Shown piece by piece: positions 27,499 through 38,083 of a DNA stretch of 64,000 bases. The number at the start of each line of letters is the position of its first letter. The first letter of the stretch is position 1. The DNA lies in assembly GCA_913055615.1 (NCBI GenBank), contig CAJXKK010000010.1:1-64000 (forward strand), read 5' to 3'. Source of the stretch: an uncultured Ectothiorhodospiraceae bacterium. Lineage in GTDB: Bacteria; Pseudomonadota; Gammaproteobacteria; XJ16; Halofilaceae. The translations under genes were made by a program, and so were the position numbers. The notes beneath the pieces were generated by a model. The model ran no database searches and was not told the DNA's origin. It saw nothing but the letters and a program-made list of their open reading frames with translations.

Positions 27499-28461
27499 TC
27501 AGGCGAGCGCCCCGCCACAGGAGGAACCCTGACCGGCGGTGCAGCCGTAGCAGTGACCGCACACACTGATCGGTTCGCCGGCCAGGGCCTCGGCTTGCAG
27601 ATCGGTGATATGGCGTTTCGGCTGATCGTGGCCGCCCAGCGGCAGATCCAGCATCTGATTGAAGTCGCAGTCATAGACATAGCCGCGCCAGTCCACGCTG
27701 ATCAGATCGCGGCACATGACCTGGTCCAGGTTCTCGTCCTTGTGGGCGGATTTGAGCAATTCCATGTAGTCGTCGAACTGCCGGCGCGAGATCAGGGTGC
27801 TGCCGAAGCGGTGGATGGGCAGATTGGCCATGCAGAACAGGTCGGTGAATTCGATCCCGAAATCCGTCCACAGACGCTCGCGGTAATCCGCACTCAGCGC
27901 CTCCTGATCCGGTGGCAGGGCCGGGCCGATCGGGTTGAACACCAGATGCAGCGGCAGTACGCCATCCGCTTTCCCATAACCGAGCGCATTGAGGCGCTGG
28001 AGGCCGCGGATCGAGGCGTCAAAAACCCCGTTGCCGCGCTGTTTGTCGACATTCTCACTCGAATAACACGGCAGCGAGGCCACGATCTCCACCTGGTTCT
28101 CCGCCAGGAACTCCGCCAGCCCTTTCATCTCCGGGAGCTCGAGCACGGTCAGGTTGCAGCGATCCATCACGTGGATGCCGCGCCGCCGGGCCTCCGTGAC
28201 CAGAAAGCGGAATTCGGCATGCAGTTCCGGCGCACCGCCGGTGATATCGAGGGTGCCGACATCGCTCGCATCGAGGAAATCCACCACCTGGCACGCGGTC
28301 TCATGATCCATCATTTCCTTGCGCGTGGGCCCCGCGTTCACGTGGCAGTGGAGACAGGCCTGATTGCAGTAGTACCCGATATTCACCTGCAGCGTGCTCA
28401 CCGAGCGCCGCGTCAGCGCCGGGAAGTGGTGGGTGTTCAGGTGCGGGAGCGTTGCATGCAT
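27499..28461 (-). CDS. arsS: ArsS-like radical SAM/Cys-rich protein (arsenosugar biosynthesis)
   Basis: A 320-residue radical SAM protein with the cluster motif CNQACLHCH (Cys32, 36, 39), followed by DITGGAPEL, and a C-terminal Cys-rich domain with MCRDLISVDWRGYVYDCDFN-like region and CGHCYGCTAGQGSSCGG. This is the TIGR04167 family, named ArsS for its role in joining dimethylarsenic to a deoxyadenosyl unit in arsenosugar formation. Some homologs use selenocysteine in the final motif; here it is Cys. ATG 28461 with GGAG 9 bases upstream. First gene of the leftward three-gene operon. No arsM or other ars gene is visible nearby. Confidence 0.85.
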   Translation of the reverse strand: MHATLPHLNTHHFPALTRRSVSTLQVNIGYYCNQACLHCHVNAGPTRKEMMDHETACQVVDFLDASDVGTLDITGGAPELHAEFRFLVTEARRRGIHVMDRCNLTVLELPEMKGLAEFLAENQVEIVASLPCYSSENVDKQRGNGVFDASIRGLQRLNALGYGKADGVLPLHLVFNPIGPALPPDQEALSADYRERLWTDFGIEFTDLFCMANLPIHRFGSTLISRRQFDDYMELLKSAHKDENLDQVMCRDLISVDWRGYVYDCDFNQMLDLPLGGHDQPKRHITDLQAEALAGEPISVCGHCYGCTAGQGSSCGGALA

Positions 28462-28787
28462 TGATTGTTCTCCGTATGCGCGCCCAACCGGCCTTGGTGA
28501 CCGGACGGCTGTGGCTGTTGCACCGCCCACGCCGCCGTTCGCGGCCGCTTCGGTACCGCGAGTGTCCGGGTGATGGGTCGGCGGTATGGCTGGCACGGTC
28601 ACCGCGCGTAACCGGCCACGCGATTCATTCCGCGGTCCGTGGCTTTGGGGCTGAGACCGCCGTACGCTGCCTTCGATCGCAGAATGGCGCGTGAGTTCCC
28701 GTACCGGTCTCATCCGTGTATCGTCCGCGCCCCGGCCGCTACACTACGCCCTGGGGCCGCAGCCGAAGAACGTCCACGGGATCCCCT
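28462..28787. other. Divergent gap between arsS and ycgL-like gene
   Basis: About 325 bases without a supported gene. A TACACT box at 28740-28745 could be the -10 for the rightward genes, but the -35 is weak. No arsenic-responsive ArsR operator or other palindrome was recognised. Confidence 0.45.
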
Positions 28788-29033
28788 ATGCAATGTTTCG
28801 TGTACCGTAGCACACGGCGTGACGACACCTATCTGCTCACCGACCGCGGTGAGACCTTCGAGCACATACCGGGCGAACTGCTGCAGCATCTTGGGCGCCT
28901 CGAATTCGCGTTCGAGTTCGCGCTGACGCCGGAGCGCCGGCTGGCGCGCACGGACGGGCGCACGGTGATCGACCACATCGAGCGCAACGGCTACTACCTG
29001 CAGATGCCCGACCGGGACTACGAGTCCACGTGA
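28788..29033 (+). CDS. YcgL-domain protein
   Basis: An 81-residue protein matching the YcgL family along its length: CFVYRSTRRDDTYLLTDRGE at the start, IPGELLQHLGRLE in the middle and the hallmark GYYLQMP at the end. YcgL is widespread in gammaproteobacteria; its function is not firmly known. Start ATG 28788. The stop overlaps the rhomboid-like gene (GTGA), so the two are translated together. Confidence 0.85.
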   Translation: MQCFVYRSTRRDDTYLLTDRGETFEHIPGELLQHLGRLEFAFEFALTPERRLARTDGRTVIDHIERNGYYLQMPDRDYEST

Positions 29034-29644
29034 ACCCAGCGGCCCGCGTCTGGTCGATGGTCGCTGCGCTGCTGCTGTTGTCGGCCGTGCTGCAGTTCAG
29101 CGGCCTTACCCCCCTCCTGCGCTATTCGCACGACGCGATCGCTGCCGGCGAGATCTGGCGCCTGATCACGGGGCATCTGCTGCATCTCGGCGCGGCCCAT
29201 TTCCTGCTCAACGCCGTGGGCATGGTCCTCGCGGCCGCACTGGTTGGCGCGCAGCTGCGGCCTCTCGGCTGGGCCTGCGTGTGGCTCATCTGCGCCCTCA
29301 GCGTCAGTGCGGGGCTCTGGTTCCTGCAGCCGGGAGTCAGCTGGTATGTCGGGCTTTCCGGCGTGCTGCATGGGCTCATCGTGGCCGGGGCGGTCACGGC
29401 CCTGGGCGACGACCGCGAGCGACTGTTCGCCGCCGCGATACTGGTGGCGATCGCCGCCAAACTCGGCTGGGAGCAATGGAACGGCGCCATGCCCGGTACC
29501 GCCGAACTGGCGGGCGGATCGGTCGTCACGGAGGCGCATCTGTATGGCGCGATGGGTGGGTTGGTCGCGGGGCTCGCCGTGCTCGCCTCGCGTCGGCTGC
29601 GCGAGACCCGGCCTCATGATCGCGACAGCCGTGACGCGGAGTGA
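29030..29644 (+). CDS. Rhombosortase-like rhomboid protease
   Basis: A 204-residue inner-membrane protein with about six hydrophobic segments. The rhomboid catalytic serine is in GLSGVLHGL (about residue 109) and the histidine in EAHLYGAMGGLVAG (about 170); HLLHLGAAHFLLNAVGM corresponds to the family loop. The short size and pattern fit rhombosortase, which cleaves GlyGly-CTERM sorting signals. No GlyGly-CTERM substrate is encoded in this window. Start GTG 29030 overlaps the ycgL stop. A general rhomboid is the alternative. Confidence 0.75.
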   Translation: MNPAARVWSMVAALLLLSAVLQFSGLTPLLRYSHDAIAAGEIWRLITGHLLHLGAAHFLLNAVGMVLAAALVGAQLRPLGWACVWLICALSVSAGLWFLQPGVSWYVGLSGVLHGLIVAGAVTALGDDRERLFAAAILVAIAAKLGWEQWNGAMPGTAELAGGSVVTEAHLYGAMGGLVAGLAVLASRRLRETRPHDRDSRDAE

Positions 29645-29683
29645 CATCGGACGCCATGCGCGCGGCAATCCCGTGGAAACGAT

Positions 29684-29764
29684 GATCGCGAGCAAGCTCC
29701 CTCCTACAGGCTTCAGTACACCGTAGCGGTCGTATGATCTGTAGGAGCGAGCTTGCTCGCGATC
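29684..29764. repeat. REPIN: paired inverted REP-like palindromes, copy 2
   Basis: Left unit GATCGCGAGCAAGCTCC, shared spacer part CTACAGGCTTCAGTACACCG, right unit GTAGGAGCGAGCTTGCTCGC. It is the same 81-base element as at 18131-18211 in reverse orientation, with scattered changes. It sits between the rhombosortase gene and htpG, which converge. Confidence 0.85.
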
Positions 29765-29798
29765 GCCTGACGATCCAACTGCGCACGATTCCGGGCAC

Positions 29799-29843
29799 AA
29801 AAAAGCCCGCGAAGACGGGACGCCACGTCCCGACCCCGCGGGT
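29799..29843 (-). terminator. Intrinsic terminator of htpG
   Basis: On the minus strand a two-part stem (ACCCGCG/CGCGGGC outside, GGGACG/CGTCCC inside) is followed by six T, starting 34 bases after the htpG stop. Confidence 0.88.
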
Positions 29844-29876
29844 CTGTTCATCACCGGCGGACCGCCAGCACCGCCG

Positions 29877-31832
<1,956 letters not shown>

Positions 31833-31868
31833 GCGGTCCCTCTCCCTTGTGGTTGCTCAACGGCCTAC

Positions 31869-31895
31869 AAGTGGGGCCGGACTGACTTTTTTCAA
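31869..31895 (-). promoter_or_regulatory. Heat-shock (sigma-32) promoter of htpG
   Basis: Minus strand TTGAAA (31890-31895), 13 bases, then CCCCACTT (31869-31876), 36 bases before the start codon. This fits the sigma-32 consensus CTTGAAA-N13/14-CCCCATnT closely. Confidence 0.78.
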
Positions 31896-31929
31896 CCCCA
31901 GGTGCCGCCCACCCGCCTGGCCAGGCAAG

Positions 31930-32149
31930 TCAAAGGCGACCTCTCGCCAAGACGCCACGCGCGCCAAGGAACGTCAAAATCCGTAAGGAATGGTTGGTTG
32001 GACGTACTGATGCATGGCATCGGGTGGGGCCGCGTTGCCGTCCTGATCGTCCCTTTGCCCCGGCGGAAACCTTCCGGCAGATTAATACCCCTGCATTCTT
32101 TATCGCCTTTCTTGGCGCGCGTGGCGTCTTGGCGAGAGATCGCCTTTGA
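31930..32149. repeat. Inverted-repeat element, 39-bp arms (CTTGGCG family)
   Basis: Arms 31930-31968 and 32111-32149 are reverse complements over 39 bases with one mismatch, with core CGCGTGGCGTCTTGGCGAGA. They enclose 142 bases with no gene. The arms themselves repeat CTTGGCG. It lies between ogt and the htpG promoter. It looks like a non-autonomous mobile or REP-like element; no transposase or target duplication was recognised. Confidence 0.8.
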
Positions 32150-32162
32150 ATTTCCTGCTCGT

Positions 32163-32645
32163 TCAGCCGGCCCCGCCGGCCATCTCCCGTTCCCGTTCAA
32201 GCAGCCAGCGTTTGAACTCGACAGCGGAGCCGCCCTCGGGATCGCGGCCGTAGCCGCCGATGCCGTTGGCGGCGACCACGCGGTGGCAGGGCACGACGAG
32301 TGCGATCGGGTTGGCGCCGCAGGCATTGCCGACGGCGCGTGGTGCGGTTGCGAGTTCGCGGGCGAGCTCGCCATAAGTGACGACCTCGCCGAAGGGGACC
32401 GCACGAAGGGCCGCGCGGAAACGGCGCTGGAACGGCGTCGGTGCGGGTGCCAGTGGCAGGTCGAAGCGATGCCGCGGGTCGTTGCTCCAGGCGTTCAGCT
32501 GGCGGATCGTCTCGGCGGCGAGCGGGTGTCCCGGGGTGCGCCCCGGTCCCGACTCAAGACGGTCGATCCGGGTGACGAAATCATCGGCGATCGCGATGCC
32601 GAAACGGCCGGGGGTGCCCGACCAGATCGCCTCGTACTCAGTCAT
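32163..32645 (-). CDS. ogt: Methylated-DNA--protein-cysteine methyltransferase
   Basis: A 160-residue suicide repair protein that removes methyl from O6-methylguanine. The acceptor site is the PCHRVV motif, preceded by VPFGEVVTYGELARELA and PRAVGNACGANP, and followed by GGYGRDPEGG. It lacks the Ada regulatory domain. Start ATG 32645 overlaps the last codons of the TPR gene by eight bases. Confidence 0.94.
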   Translation of the reverse strand: MTEYEAIWSGTPGRFGIAIADDFVTRIDRLESGPGRTPGHPLAAETIRQLNAWSNDPRHRFDLPLAPAPTPFQRRFRAALRAVPFGEVVTYGELARELATAPRAVGNACGANPIALVVPCHRVVAANGIGGYGRDPEGGSAVEFKRWLLEREREMAGGAG

Positions 32646-34542
32646 CAAGGCCCCCGGGCAAGGGCAGGTCATCCGACCCCGGCTCGCGCAGGCCCAGCTT
32701 CTGCAACCGCTGGCGCAGCGTCGAGCGCCGGTCGCTGTCGCTCGTGGTGCGCAGCAGCTGCGTGTAGATCCGGCGCGCGTCGCTGACCAGGCCGGCCTCG
32801 GCCAGCATGCCGGCCGCCTGATAGCGCGCGGTCTGGCCCCAGGGATCAACGCCACGACCGTCCAGCAGCGTGGCCGATCGCAGGTACAGCCCGGCGGCCC
32901 GCCTCGGGTTGCCGAGGGCATCCTGAGACTCGGCACGCCAGTACAGCATTTCCCTCCGGCGCTGCCCCGGCAGTTCGCGCTCACCGAGTCGCTGCAGCAG
33001 ATCCAGGGCGATCTCGTGGGCCTGGGCGCCCTGCAGATCGAATATCACCTGCAGGAAGCGATCGATACCGCCCTCACCGAGGTCCGGATAATCGTCCAGC
33101 ACCGCGTGCAGCGCCTCGATACCGGCGTCGCGACGCCCCCCGAGAACGAGCACCCGGGCCCGCAGAAGGCGCCAGGCGTAAGCACTGACATCGGCCGGCG
33201 CCTCGGGCAGTTTCTCCATCAGGCGGGTCGCGAGTTCCAGGTCATCGCGCGCCAGCGCATCATCCACCAGGCGATAGCGCACGATTTCCGGTACCCGTTC
33301 CAGGGAAGGGAAGCGGTTGCTGTGCAGATACGCCTGCCGGGCGACGACCAGGCCCGGCCCATCATCGGCGAGCAGATCGAGCAGGCGCCGATGCGCGGCG
33401 GTCGACGCATCACCGCTACCGCGAAGCGCGACCACCGCCAGCAGACTGCGTGCGCGCACCGGATATTCGGGGAGCGAGTCGGCCGCCGCCTGGAACCAGT
33501 CCTCATCATCGCCGACCAGGAGCTGCCGTTCATTGCCCCAGCCCAGGGCCCGATCCAGCCATGCCCCCCAGAGCGCATCGCCACCCACCCGGAAAACGGT
33601 ATCACTCCGCGGCAGCGCCCCGTCAGCCGCGGCCACCCGTTCGATCGCCAGTGCCCGCAGACCATGCGCCGAGCGTTGCGCGGCGGCCTCCGCCACCACG
33701 TACCAGTAGCGGGCGGCATCGATCAGTTCGGTGCGCTCCGCGGTCGCCGCCTCGCGGGCACGCTCACTGATCGCAACCGGTTCCATGGTCTCGGCGCGCA
33801 GATGCGCCAGCAGGCCCAGCGCATCGAGCTCGTCCTCGGGGCCTTCCGGCAACCGATCGACGGCCTCCTCGGCACGTTCGGAACGCAAGAGGACGCGGGT
33901 CCGCAGGATGGTCCAGGCCGTCGAATCGTCGTCGTAGTCCTGATCGAACCGGCGCAGTGCGGCGACCGCATCGCGGACCTGCCCACCGACCAGGTAGGAA
34001 CGCACCACGAGACGGCGCCAGGCCCGGAGTTCGTCCGCCGTCGCCCCGGCCCCGGCACTCCATATCAGCTCGCGCGCGAGCGCGCGCGACTGCTCAGCCT
34101 CGCCGAGATCGAGATGGAGGGCGCTGCGACGGGCGAGCGCCCAGCGCCGGAACGGCTCGGGTGCCGCCCCGGGGAGATCGGACAGGCGGTCGATCGCATC
34201 GCGCGGCGCACCGGCCCCGGCCAGGATATCGATGCGGGAACGCTCCCAGCGGGCCCAGATATCGGGCACCTCGGCCGCCGCGGGCTGGGCCTCATCGAGT
34301 CGCGCCAGCGCGAGCCCGGGGGCCCCGGCGGCGGCCATCTCCCGGAGGGCGCCCAGGCGATAACGGGGTTCGTCCTCGGCATGCAGACCCTGGACGAGGA
34401 GGCCGGTGATCAGCAGGCAGGCGTACGCAAGCTGGCGGCGTGCCGAGGCACGCCGCCCGCCTGCATTACTGCCGGTACGATCGCTCCACACCGGCGTACG
34501 CGCCGACCGCCGACCGGAAGGCGTCCACCGAGCCCGGCTCAT
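32638..34542 (-). CDS. Exported TPR-like repeat protein, function unknown
   Basis: A 634-residue, strongly acidic protein built of helix-turn-helix repeats of TPR type, such as EIALDLLQRLGERELPGQ and AARYQAAGMLAEAGLVSDA-like units. A hydrophobic stretch LAYACLLITGLLVQGLHA (about 39-56) looks like a signal peptide with a long Arg-rich n-region, so the true start may be an internal codon; the ATG at 34542 is the most upstream. It follows rplS by 13 bases, at the end of the ffh-rplS gene run. No enzyme motif is seen. TPR proteins of this size often act as periplasmic scaffolds; that is inference. Confidence 0.7.
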   Translation of the reverse strand: MSRARWTPSGRRSARTPVWSDRTGSNAGGRRASARRQLAYACLLITGLLVQGLHAEDEPRYRLGALREMAAAGAPGLALARLDEAQPAAAEVPDIWARWERSRIDILAGAGAPRDAIDRLSDLPGAAPEPFRRWALARRSALHLDLGEAEQSRALARELIWSAGAGATADELRAWRRLVVRSYLVGGQVRDAVAALRRFDQDYDDDSTAWTILRTRVLLRSERAEEAVDRLPEGPEDELDALGLLAHLRAETMEPVAISERAREAATAERTELIDAARYWYVVAEAAAQRSAHGLRALAIERVAAADGALPRSDTVFRVGGDALWGAWLDRALGWGNERQLLVGDDEDWFQAAADSLPEYPVRARSLLAVVALRGSGDASTAAHRRLLDLLADDGPGLVVARQAYLHSNRFPSLERVPEIVRYRLVDDALARDDLELATRLMEKLPEAPADVSAYAWRLLRARVLVLGGRRDAGIEALHAVLDDYPDLGEGGIDRFLQVIFDLQGAQAHEIALDLLQRLGERELPGQRRREMLYWRAESQDALGNPRRAAGLYLRSATLLDGRGVDPWGQTARYQAAGMLAEAGLVSDARRIYTQLLRTTSDSDRRSTLRQRLQKLGLREPGSDDLPLPGGLDD

Positions 34543-34555
34543 GGAGAACCCGCCA

Positions 34556-34909
34556 TTACTTCTTGGCGAGCTTTTCCTTGATCCGGGCCGCCTTGCCGGT
34601 CAGGCCACGCAGGTGATAGAGCTTGGCCTGGTGGACCTTGCCGCGGCGCTTGACCTTGATCTCGGCGATCTGCGGGCTGTAGGTCTGAAAGACACGCTCG
34701 ACGCCCTCGCCATGCGTCGTCTTGCGCACGGTGAACGACGAGTTGATGCCCCGGTTGCGCTTGCCGATGACAACGCCCTCGAACGCCTGCAGGCGCTCGC
34801 GGTTGCCCTCTTTCACGCGGACCGAGACGTTGACGGTATCGCCGGAGCCGAATTCCGGCACCGTCTTCGTCATTTGTTCCGCTTCAATCTCTTTGATGAT
34901 GTCGCTCAT
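34556..34909 (-). CDS. rplS: 50S ribosomal protein L19
   Basis: A 117-residue ribosomal protein with the family patterns [32 protein letters not shown] and [13 protein letters not shown]. It sits at the 30S-50S interface. Last gene of the conserved rpsP-rimM-trmD-rplS order, 12 bases after trmD. Confidence 0.98.
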   Translation of the reverse strand: MSDIIKEIEAEQMTKTVPEFGSGDTVNVSVRVKEGNRERLQAFEGVVIGKRNRGINSSFTVRKTTHGEGVERVFQTYSPQIAEIKVKRRGKVHQAKLYHLRGLTGKAARIKEKLAKK

Positions 34910-34921
34910 TGCCCGCTCCGG

Positions 34922-35692
34922 TTACATCTCTCGTTTCGCCGCTTCCGGGCCACCGGCCCGCCATTCGGCGATGAACTGTTCCAGCAGTCGGCGGTCTTCC
35001 GGCCCCAGAGCCCGCCCTTCCAGCAGGTCGGGCCGGCGCAGCCAGGTCCGTCCCAGCGCGTGGCGCCGACGCCACTCGGCGATCGCGCGATGGTCGCCCG
35101 AGCGCAGGACCGCCGGCACATGCCGCCCGGCAATCTCCTCCGGACGCGTATATTGCGGCCCTTCCAGCAGGCCGTCGCTGAACGAGTCGGCCGCGGCCGA
35201 GTCGCTGCTGCCGAGTGCACCCGGCAACTGCCGGACCACCCCATCGATTACCGCCATCGCGGCGACTTCGCCCCCGGACAGGACGAAGTCGCCGAGCGAC
35301 CACTCCTCGTCCGTGAATTCCTCCAGCAACCGCTCGTCGATGCCTTCGTAGCGCCCGGCGAGCAGGATCAGGCCCGGCAGCGCGGCGAAGCGTTCAAGCG
35401 CGCGCTGGGTCAGCGGCCGACCCTGGGGCCCCAGATGGACCCGCAGTGCGCCGCGCGGTGCCGCCGCTGTGGCCCGAGCCAGCGCATCGCGCAGCGGCTG
35501 GACCTTCATCAGCATGCCTGGGCCCCCGCCGAACGGGCGATCATCGACCGTCCGGTGGGGGTCGTGCGTTTCGTCGCGCGGGTTCCAGCCGTGCAGCGAG
35601 AACAAACCGCGCTCGCGCGCCCGCGCAACGACCCCGTAATCGGCTACCGACTCGACGAGTTCGGGGAACAGCGTAACGACATCGAAGCGCAT
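34922..35692 (-). CDS. trmD: tRNA (guanine-N1)-methyltransferase
   Basis: A 256-residue SPOUT enzyme that methylates G37 of several tRNAs to prevent frameshifting. It shows [14 protein letters not shown], the trefoil-knot SAM site [13 protein letters not shown] and [12 protein letters not shown], and the C-terminal RPDLL tRNA-binding part. Between rimM and rplS as in most proteobacteria. Start ATG 35692. Confidence 0.97.
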   Translation of the reverse strand: MRFDVVTLFPELVESVADYGVVARARERGLFSLHGWNPRDETHDPHRTVDDRPFGGGPGMLMKVQPLRDALARATAAAPRGALRVHLGPQGRPLTQRALERFAALPGLILLAGRYEGIDERLLEEFTDEEWSLGDFVLSGGEVAAMAVIDGVVRQLPGALGSSDSAAADSFSDGLLEGPQYTRPEEIAGRHVPAVLRSGDHRAIAEWRRRHALGRTWLRRPDLLEGRALGPEDRRLLEQFIAEWRAGGPEAAKREM

Positions 35693-35714
35693 GCCAACCG
35701 CTCCCGATGCGGCC

Positions 35715-36221
35715 TCAGAACGTCGGATCCCAGTCCACGATCATGCGACCGGCCGCCAGGTCCACGCTCTGCACGACCTGCCCCTGTACCCACGGGATCA
35801 GCCGTTCGCGGTCGCCGTGGACGACCAGGACGTCGTTGGCGCCGGTGTCCAGCAGATGGTCGACACGCCCGAGCTCCTCGCCCTGCGTGGTCGCCACCGC
35901 CAGACCGATCAGGTCATGCCAGTAGTACTCACCGGGAGCCGGTTCCGGCAGCGCCGATCGGGGCACGGCCACCGCGGCGTGGCGCAGGGCCGCCGCGGAT
36001 TCGCGATCCCTGCACCCTTCCAGTGCCACCACGATTCCATTCGACTGGATCCGGCCGGACTCCAGGGCCCGTTCCTTCCAGCCGTCGCCCGTCTCCACCC
36101 ACCAGCGCGCGAAATCGAGAATCGACTCGGGCGGGCGGGCGAATGACTGCACGCGCACTTCCCCGCGTACGCCACGCGGGGTACCGATTCGGCCGATCGT
36201 GACCGGCTCGGGGCGCGACAA
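35715..36221 (-). CDS. rimM: Ribosome maturation factor RimM
   Basis: A 168-residue protein assisting assembly of the 30S head, binding S19. The N-terminal domain has [17 protein letters not shown] and the C-terminal PRC barrel has [12 protein letters not shown] and NDVLVVHG, ending in VDWDPTF. The only possible start is TTG at 36221: an in-frame TGA lies 21 bases before it and no ATG or GTG occurs before the conserved region. There is no clear ribosome binding site, so translation may be weak or coupled to rpsP, whose stop is about 30 bases upstream. Confidence 0.93.
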   Translation of the reverse strand: MSRPEPVTIGRIGTPRGVRGEVRVQSFARPPESILDFARWWVETGDGWKERALESGRIQSNGIVVALEGCRDRESAAALRHAAVAVPRSALPEPAPGEYYWHDLIGLAVATTQGEELGRVDHLLDTGANDVLVVHGDRERLIPWVQGQVVQSVDLAAGRMIVDWDPTF

Positions 36222-36253
36222 CGGAGCGGACCGCTGGCGTCAAGCCCGCCGCT

Positions 36254-36514
36254 TCAGGCGGACTTCTGGTCGGCGCGCCGCTGCTCCTTCGCGAGACTGA
36301 CGACGCGATCGCTCATCTGTGCGCCGTCCGCCACCCATTTGTCCAGGCGTTCGAGGTTGAGCCGCAGGCGCGGCGACTGGCCACGCGCCACCGGATTGAA
36401 CAGGCCGAGGCGCTCGATTATACGGCCCGAGCGCGGGCTCCGGCTGTCGGCGACGACAATTTCGTAAAACGGGCGCTTCTTGGCGCCCCCGCGGCTGAGT
36501 CGAATCGAAACCAT
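36254..36514 (-). CDS. rpsP: 30S ribosomal protein S16
   Basis: An 86-residue ribosomal protein with [35 protein letters not shown] and the C-terminal [15 protein letters not shown]. First gene of the rpsP-rimM-trmD-rplS group; a promoter with TTCACA and TACAAT lies 68 bases upstream of its ATG. GGAGG is present upstream. Confidence 0.98.
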   Translation of the reverse strand: MVSIRLSRGGAKKRPFYEIVVADSRSPRSGRIIERLGLFNPVARGQSPRLRLNLERLDKWVADGAQMSDRVVSLAKEQRRADQKSA

Positions 36515-36581
36515 CGAACTGGCTACCTCCGTACGCGATTCGTATGCGGCGGGCCACCGACCCGCCGGACGTAAACGCGCG

Positions 36582-36609
36582 ATTGTACCGGAAAATGGAG
36601 GAATGTGAA
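36582..36609 (-). promoter_or_regulatory. Sigma-70 type promoter before rpsP
   Basis: Minus strand TTCACA (36604-36609), 16-base spacer, TACAAT (36582-36587). It lies in the ffh-rpsP gap and would let the ribosomal genes be transcribed apart from ffh. Confidence 0.55.
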
Positions 36610-36656
36610 GGATCGCGAGCGCCGCCCGCAACCCTGAAGTCGGCGGGGACCCGGTA

Positions 36657-38033
36657 TCAGGAGCCGCCCATGCCCGGGGGTATCTGGCCGGCGCCACCCA
36701 TGCCTCGCATCATTTTCTGCATACCGCCCTTCTTCGAGGCCCTCTTCATCATCTTCGACATCTGGGTATGCTGCTTGAGCAGACGATTGACGTCCTGCAC
36801 GCGGGTGCCGGAACCATTGGCGATGCGCCGCTTGCGCGAGCCGTTGATGCTGTCGGGCCGGCGGCGCTCGGTCGGCGTCATGGAATCGATGATCGCGATC
36901 ATGTGGGTCGTCTGGCCGGCCGCGCCGGCGGCCTGCTGCATCTGCGCCTGCGACATTCCGCCCATGCCGGGCAGTTTGTCCATCATGGCGCTTATACCGC
37001 CCATCTGGTTCATCTGATCGAGCTGCTCGCGCAGGTCGGACAGATCGAACCCCTTGCCCTTCTTCAGCTTCTTCGCGAGCTTGTCGGCCTTGTCGGTATC
37101 GACATTCTGCTGCGCCTCCTCGACCAGGCTGACGACATCACCCTTGCCGAGGATGCGCGAGGCCACGCGATCCGGATGGAACACCTCGAGTGCATCGGTC
37201 TTCTCGCCGGCCCCGAGGAACTTGATCGGCTTGCCGGTAACCATGCGCACGGACAGGGCGGCACCGCCCCGCGCGTCGCCATCCGTCTTGGTGAGGACCA
37301 CGCCCGTCAACGGCAACGCCTCGTCGAACGCCTTCGCCGTCTGCGCAGCGTCCTGACCACTGAGGCTGTCGACGACGAACAGGGTCTCGGCGGGCTCAAG
37401 CGCCGCGTGGACGTCACGGACCTCGGCCATCATCGCCTCGTCGATGGCGAGGCGTCCCGCCGTGTCGACGATCAGGACATCATGCGCGGACCGCCGAGCC
37501 TCCTCGAGGGCACCGCGCGCGATGCCGACGGCATCGTTCGCGCCCGCCACGCCCAGATACTGCACGCCGACCTCACCGGCCAGCGTCTCGAGTTGATCGC
37601 GGGCGGCCGGGCGATGGATGTCCGCGCTGACAACGGCAACCCGTTTCCGGTCCCGTTCGCTGAGGCGCCGGGCGAGCTTGGCGACGGTCGTGGTCTTGCC
37701 CGCACCCTGCAGGCCGGCCACGAGTATAACGGCCGGGGGGCGCGTGCGCAGATTGAGTTCGGTCTGCTCGCCGCCCATGACCGCCACGAGTTCGTCGTTG
37801 ACGACCTTGATCAGTGCCTGGCCGGGCGAGACGCTGCGCACGACCTCGCGGCCGAGCGCGCGCTGGCGAGCCCGCTCCACGAACTGCTTGACGACCGGCA
37901 GTGCGACATCCGCTTCGAGCAGGGCCATGCGGATCTCGCGCATGGTGTCGCGGATATTGTCCTCGGTCAGGCGACCCTGACCGCGGACATTCTTGAGGGT
38001 TTTGCCGAGGCGTTCGGTGAGACTGTCAAACAC
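36657..38033 (-). CDS. ffh: Signal recognition particle GTPase Ffh
   Basis: A 458-residue SRP54 homolog that targets nascent membrane proteins to FtsY. The N domain is followed by the G domain (G1 [26 protein letters not shown]) and a Met-rich M domain (about 300-458) with [14 protein letters not shown] for SRP RNA binding. Upstream is a TATAAT box at 38078-38083 that overlaps the stop codon of the preceding hydrolase gene. No SRP RNA gene was recognised in the window. Confidence 0.97.
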   Translation of the reverse strand: MFDSLTERLGKTLKNVRGQGRLTEDNIRDTMREIRMALLEADVALPVVKQFVERARQRALGREVVRSVSPGQALIKVVNDELVAVMGGEQTELNLRTRPPAVILVAGLQGAGKTTTVAKLARRLSERDRKRVAVVSADIHRPAARDQLETLAGEVGVQYLGVAGANDAVGIARGALEEARRSAHDVLIVDTAGRLAIDEAMMAEVRDVHAALEPAETLFVVDSLSGQDAAQTAKAFDEALPLTGVVLTKTDGDARGGAALSVRMVTGKPIKFLGAGEKTDALEVFHPDRVASRILGKGDVVSLVEEAQQNVDTDKADKLAKKLKKGKGFDLSDLREQLDQMNQMGGISAMMDKLPGMGGMSQAQMQQAAGAAGQTTHMIAIIDSMTPTERRRPDSINGSRKRRIANGSGTRVQDVNRLLKQHTQMSKMMKRASKKGGMQKMMRGMGGAGQIPPGMGGS

Positions 38034-38077
38034 GGCGATATCCTGCCCGATTACGGGGCTTGCGCGATGGTCGCGAG

Positions 38078-38083
38078 ATTATA
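38078..38083 (-). promoter_or_regulatory. Candidate -10 box for ffh
   Basis: Perfect TATAAT overlapping the TAA stop of the metallo-hydrolase gene, 45 bases before ffh. The -35 region is poor. Confidence 0.35.

Noticed and set aside
32377-34581. Plus-strand open frame of 734 codons opposite the TPR gene and ogt
   Set aside because: Antisense shadow in GC-rich DNA; Arg/Pro/Gln-rich, no family pattern.
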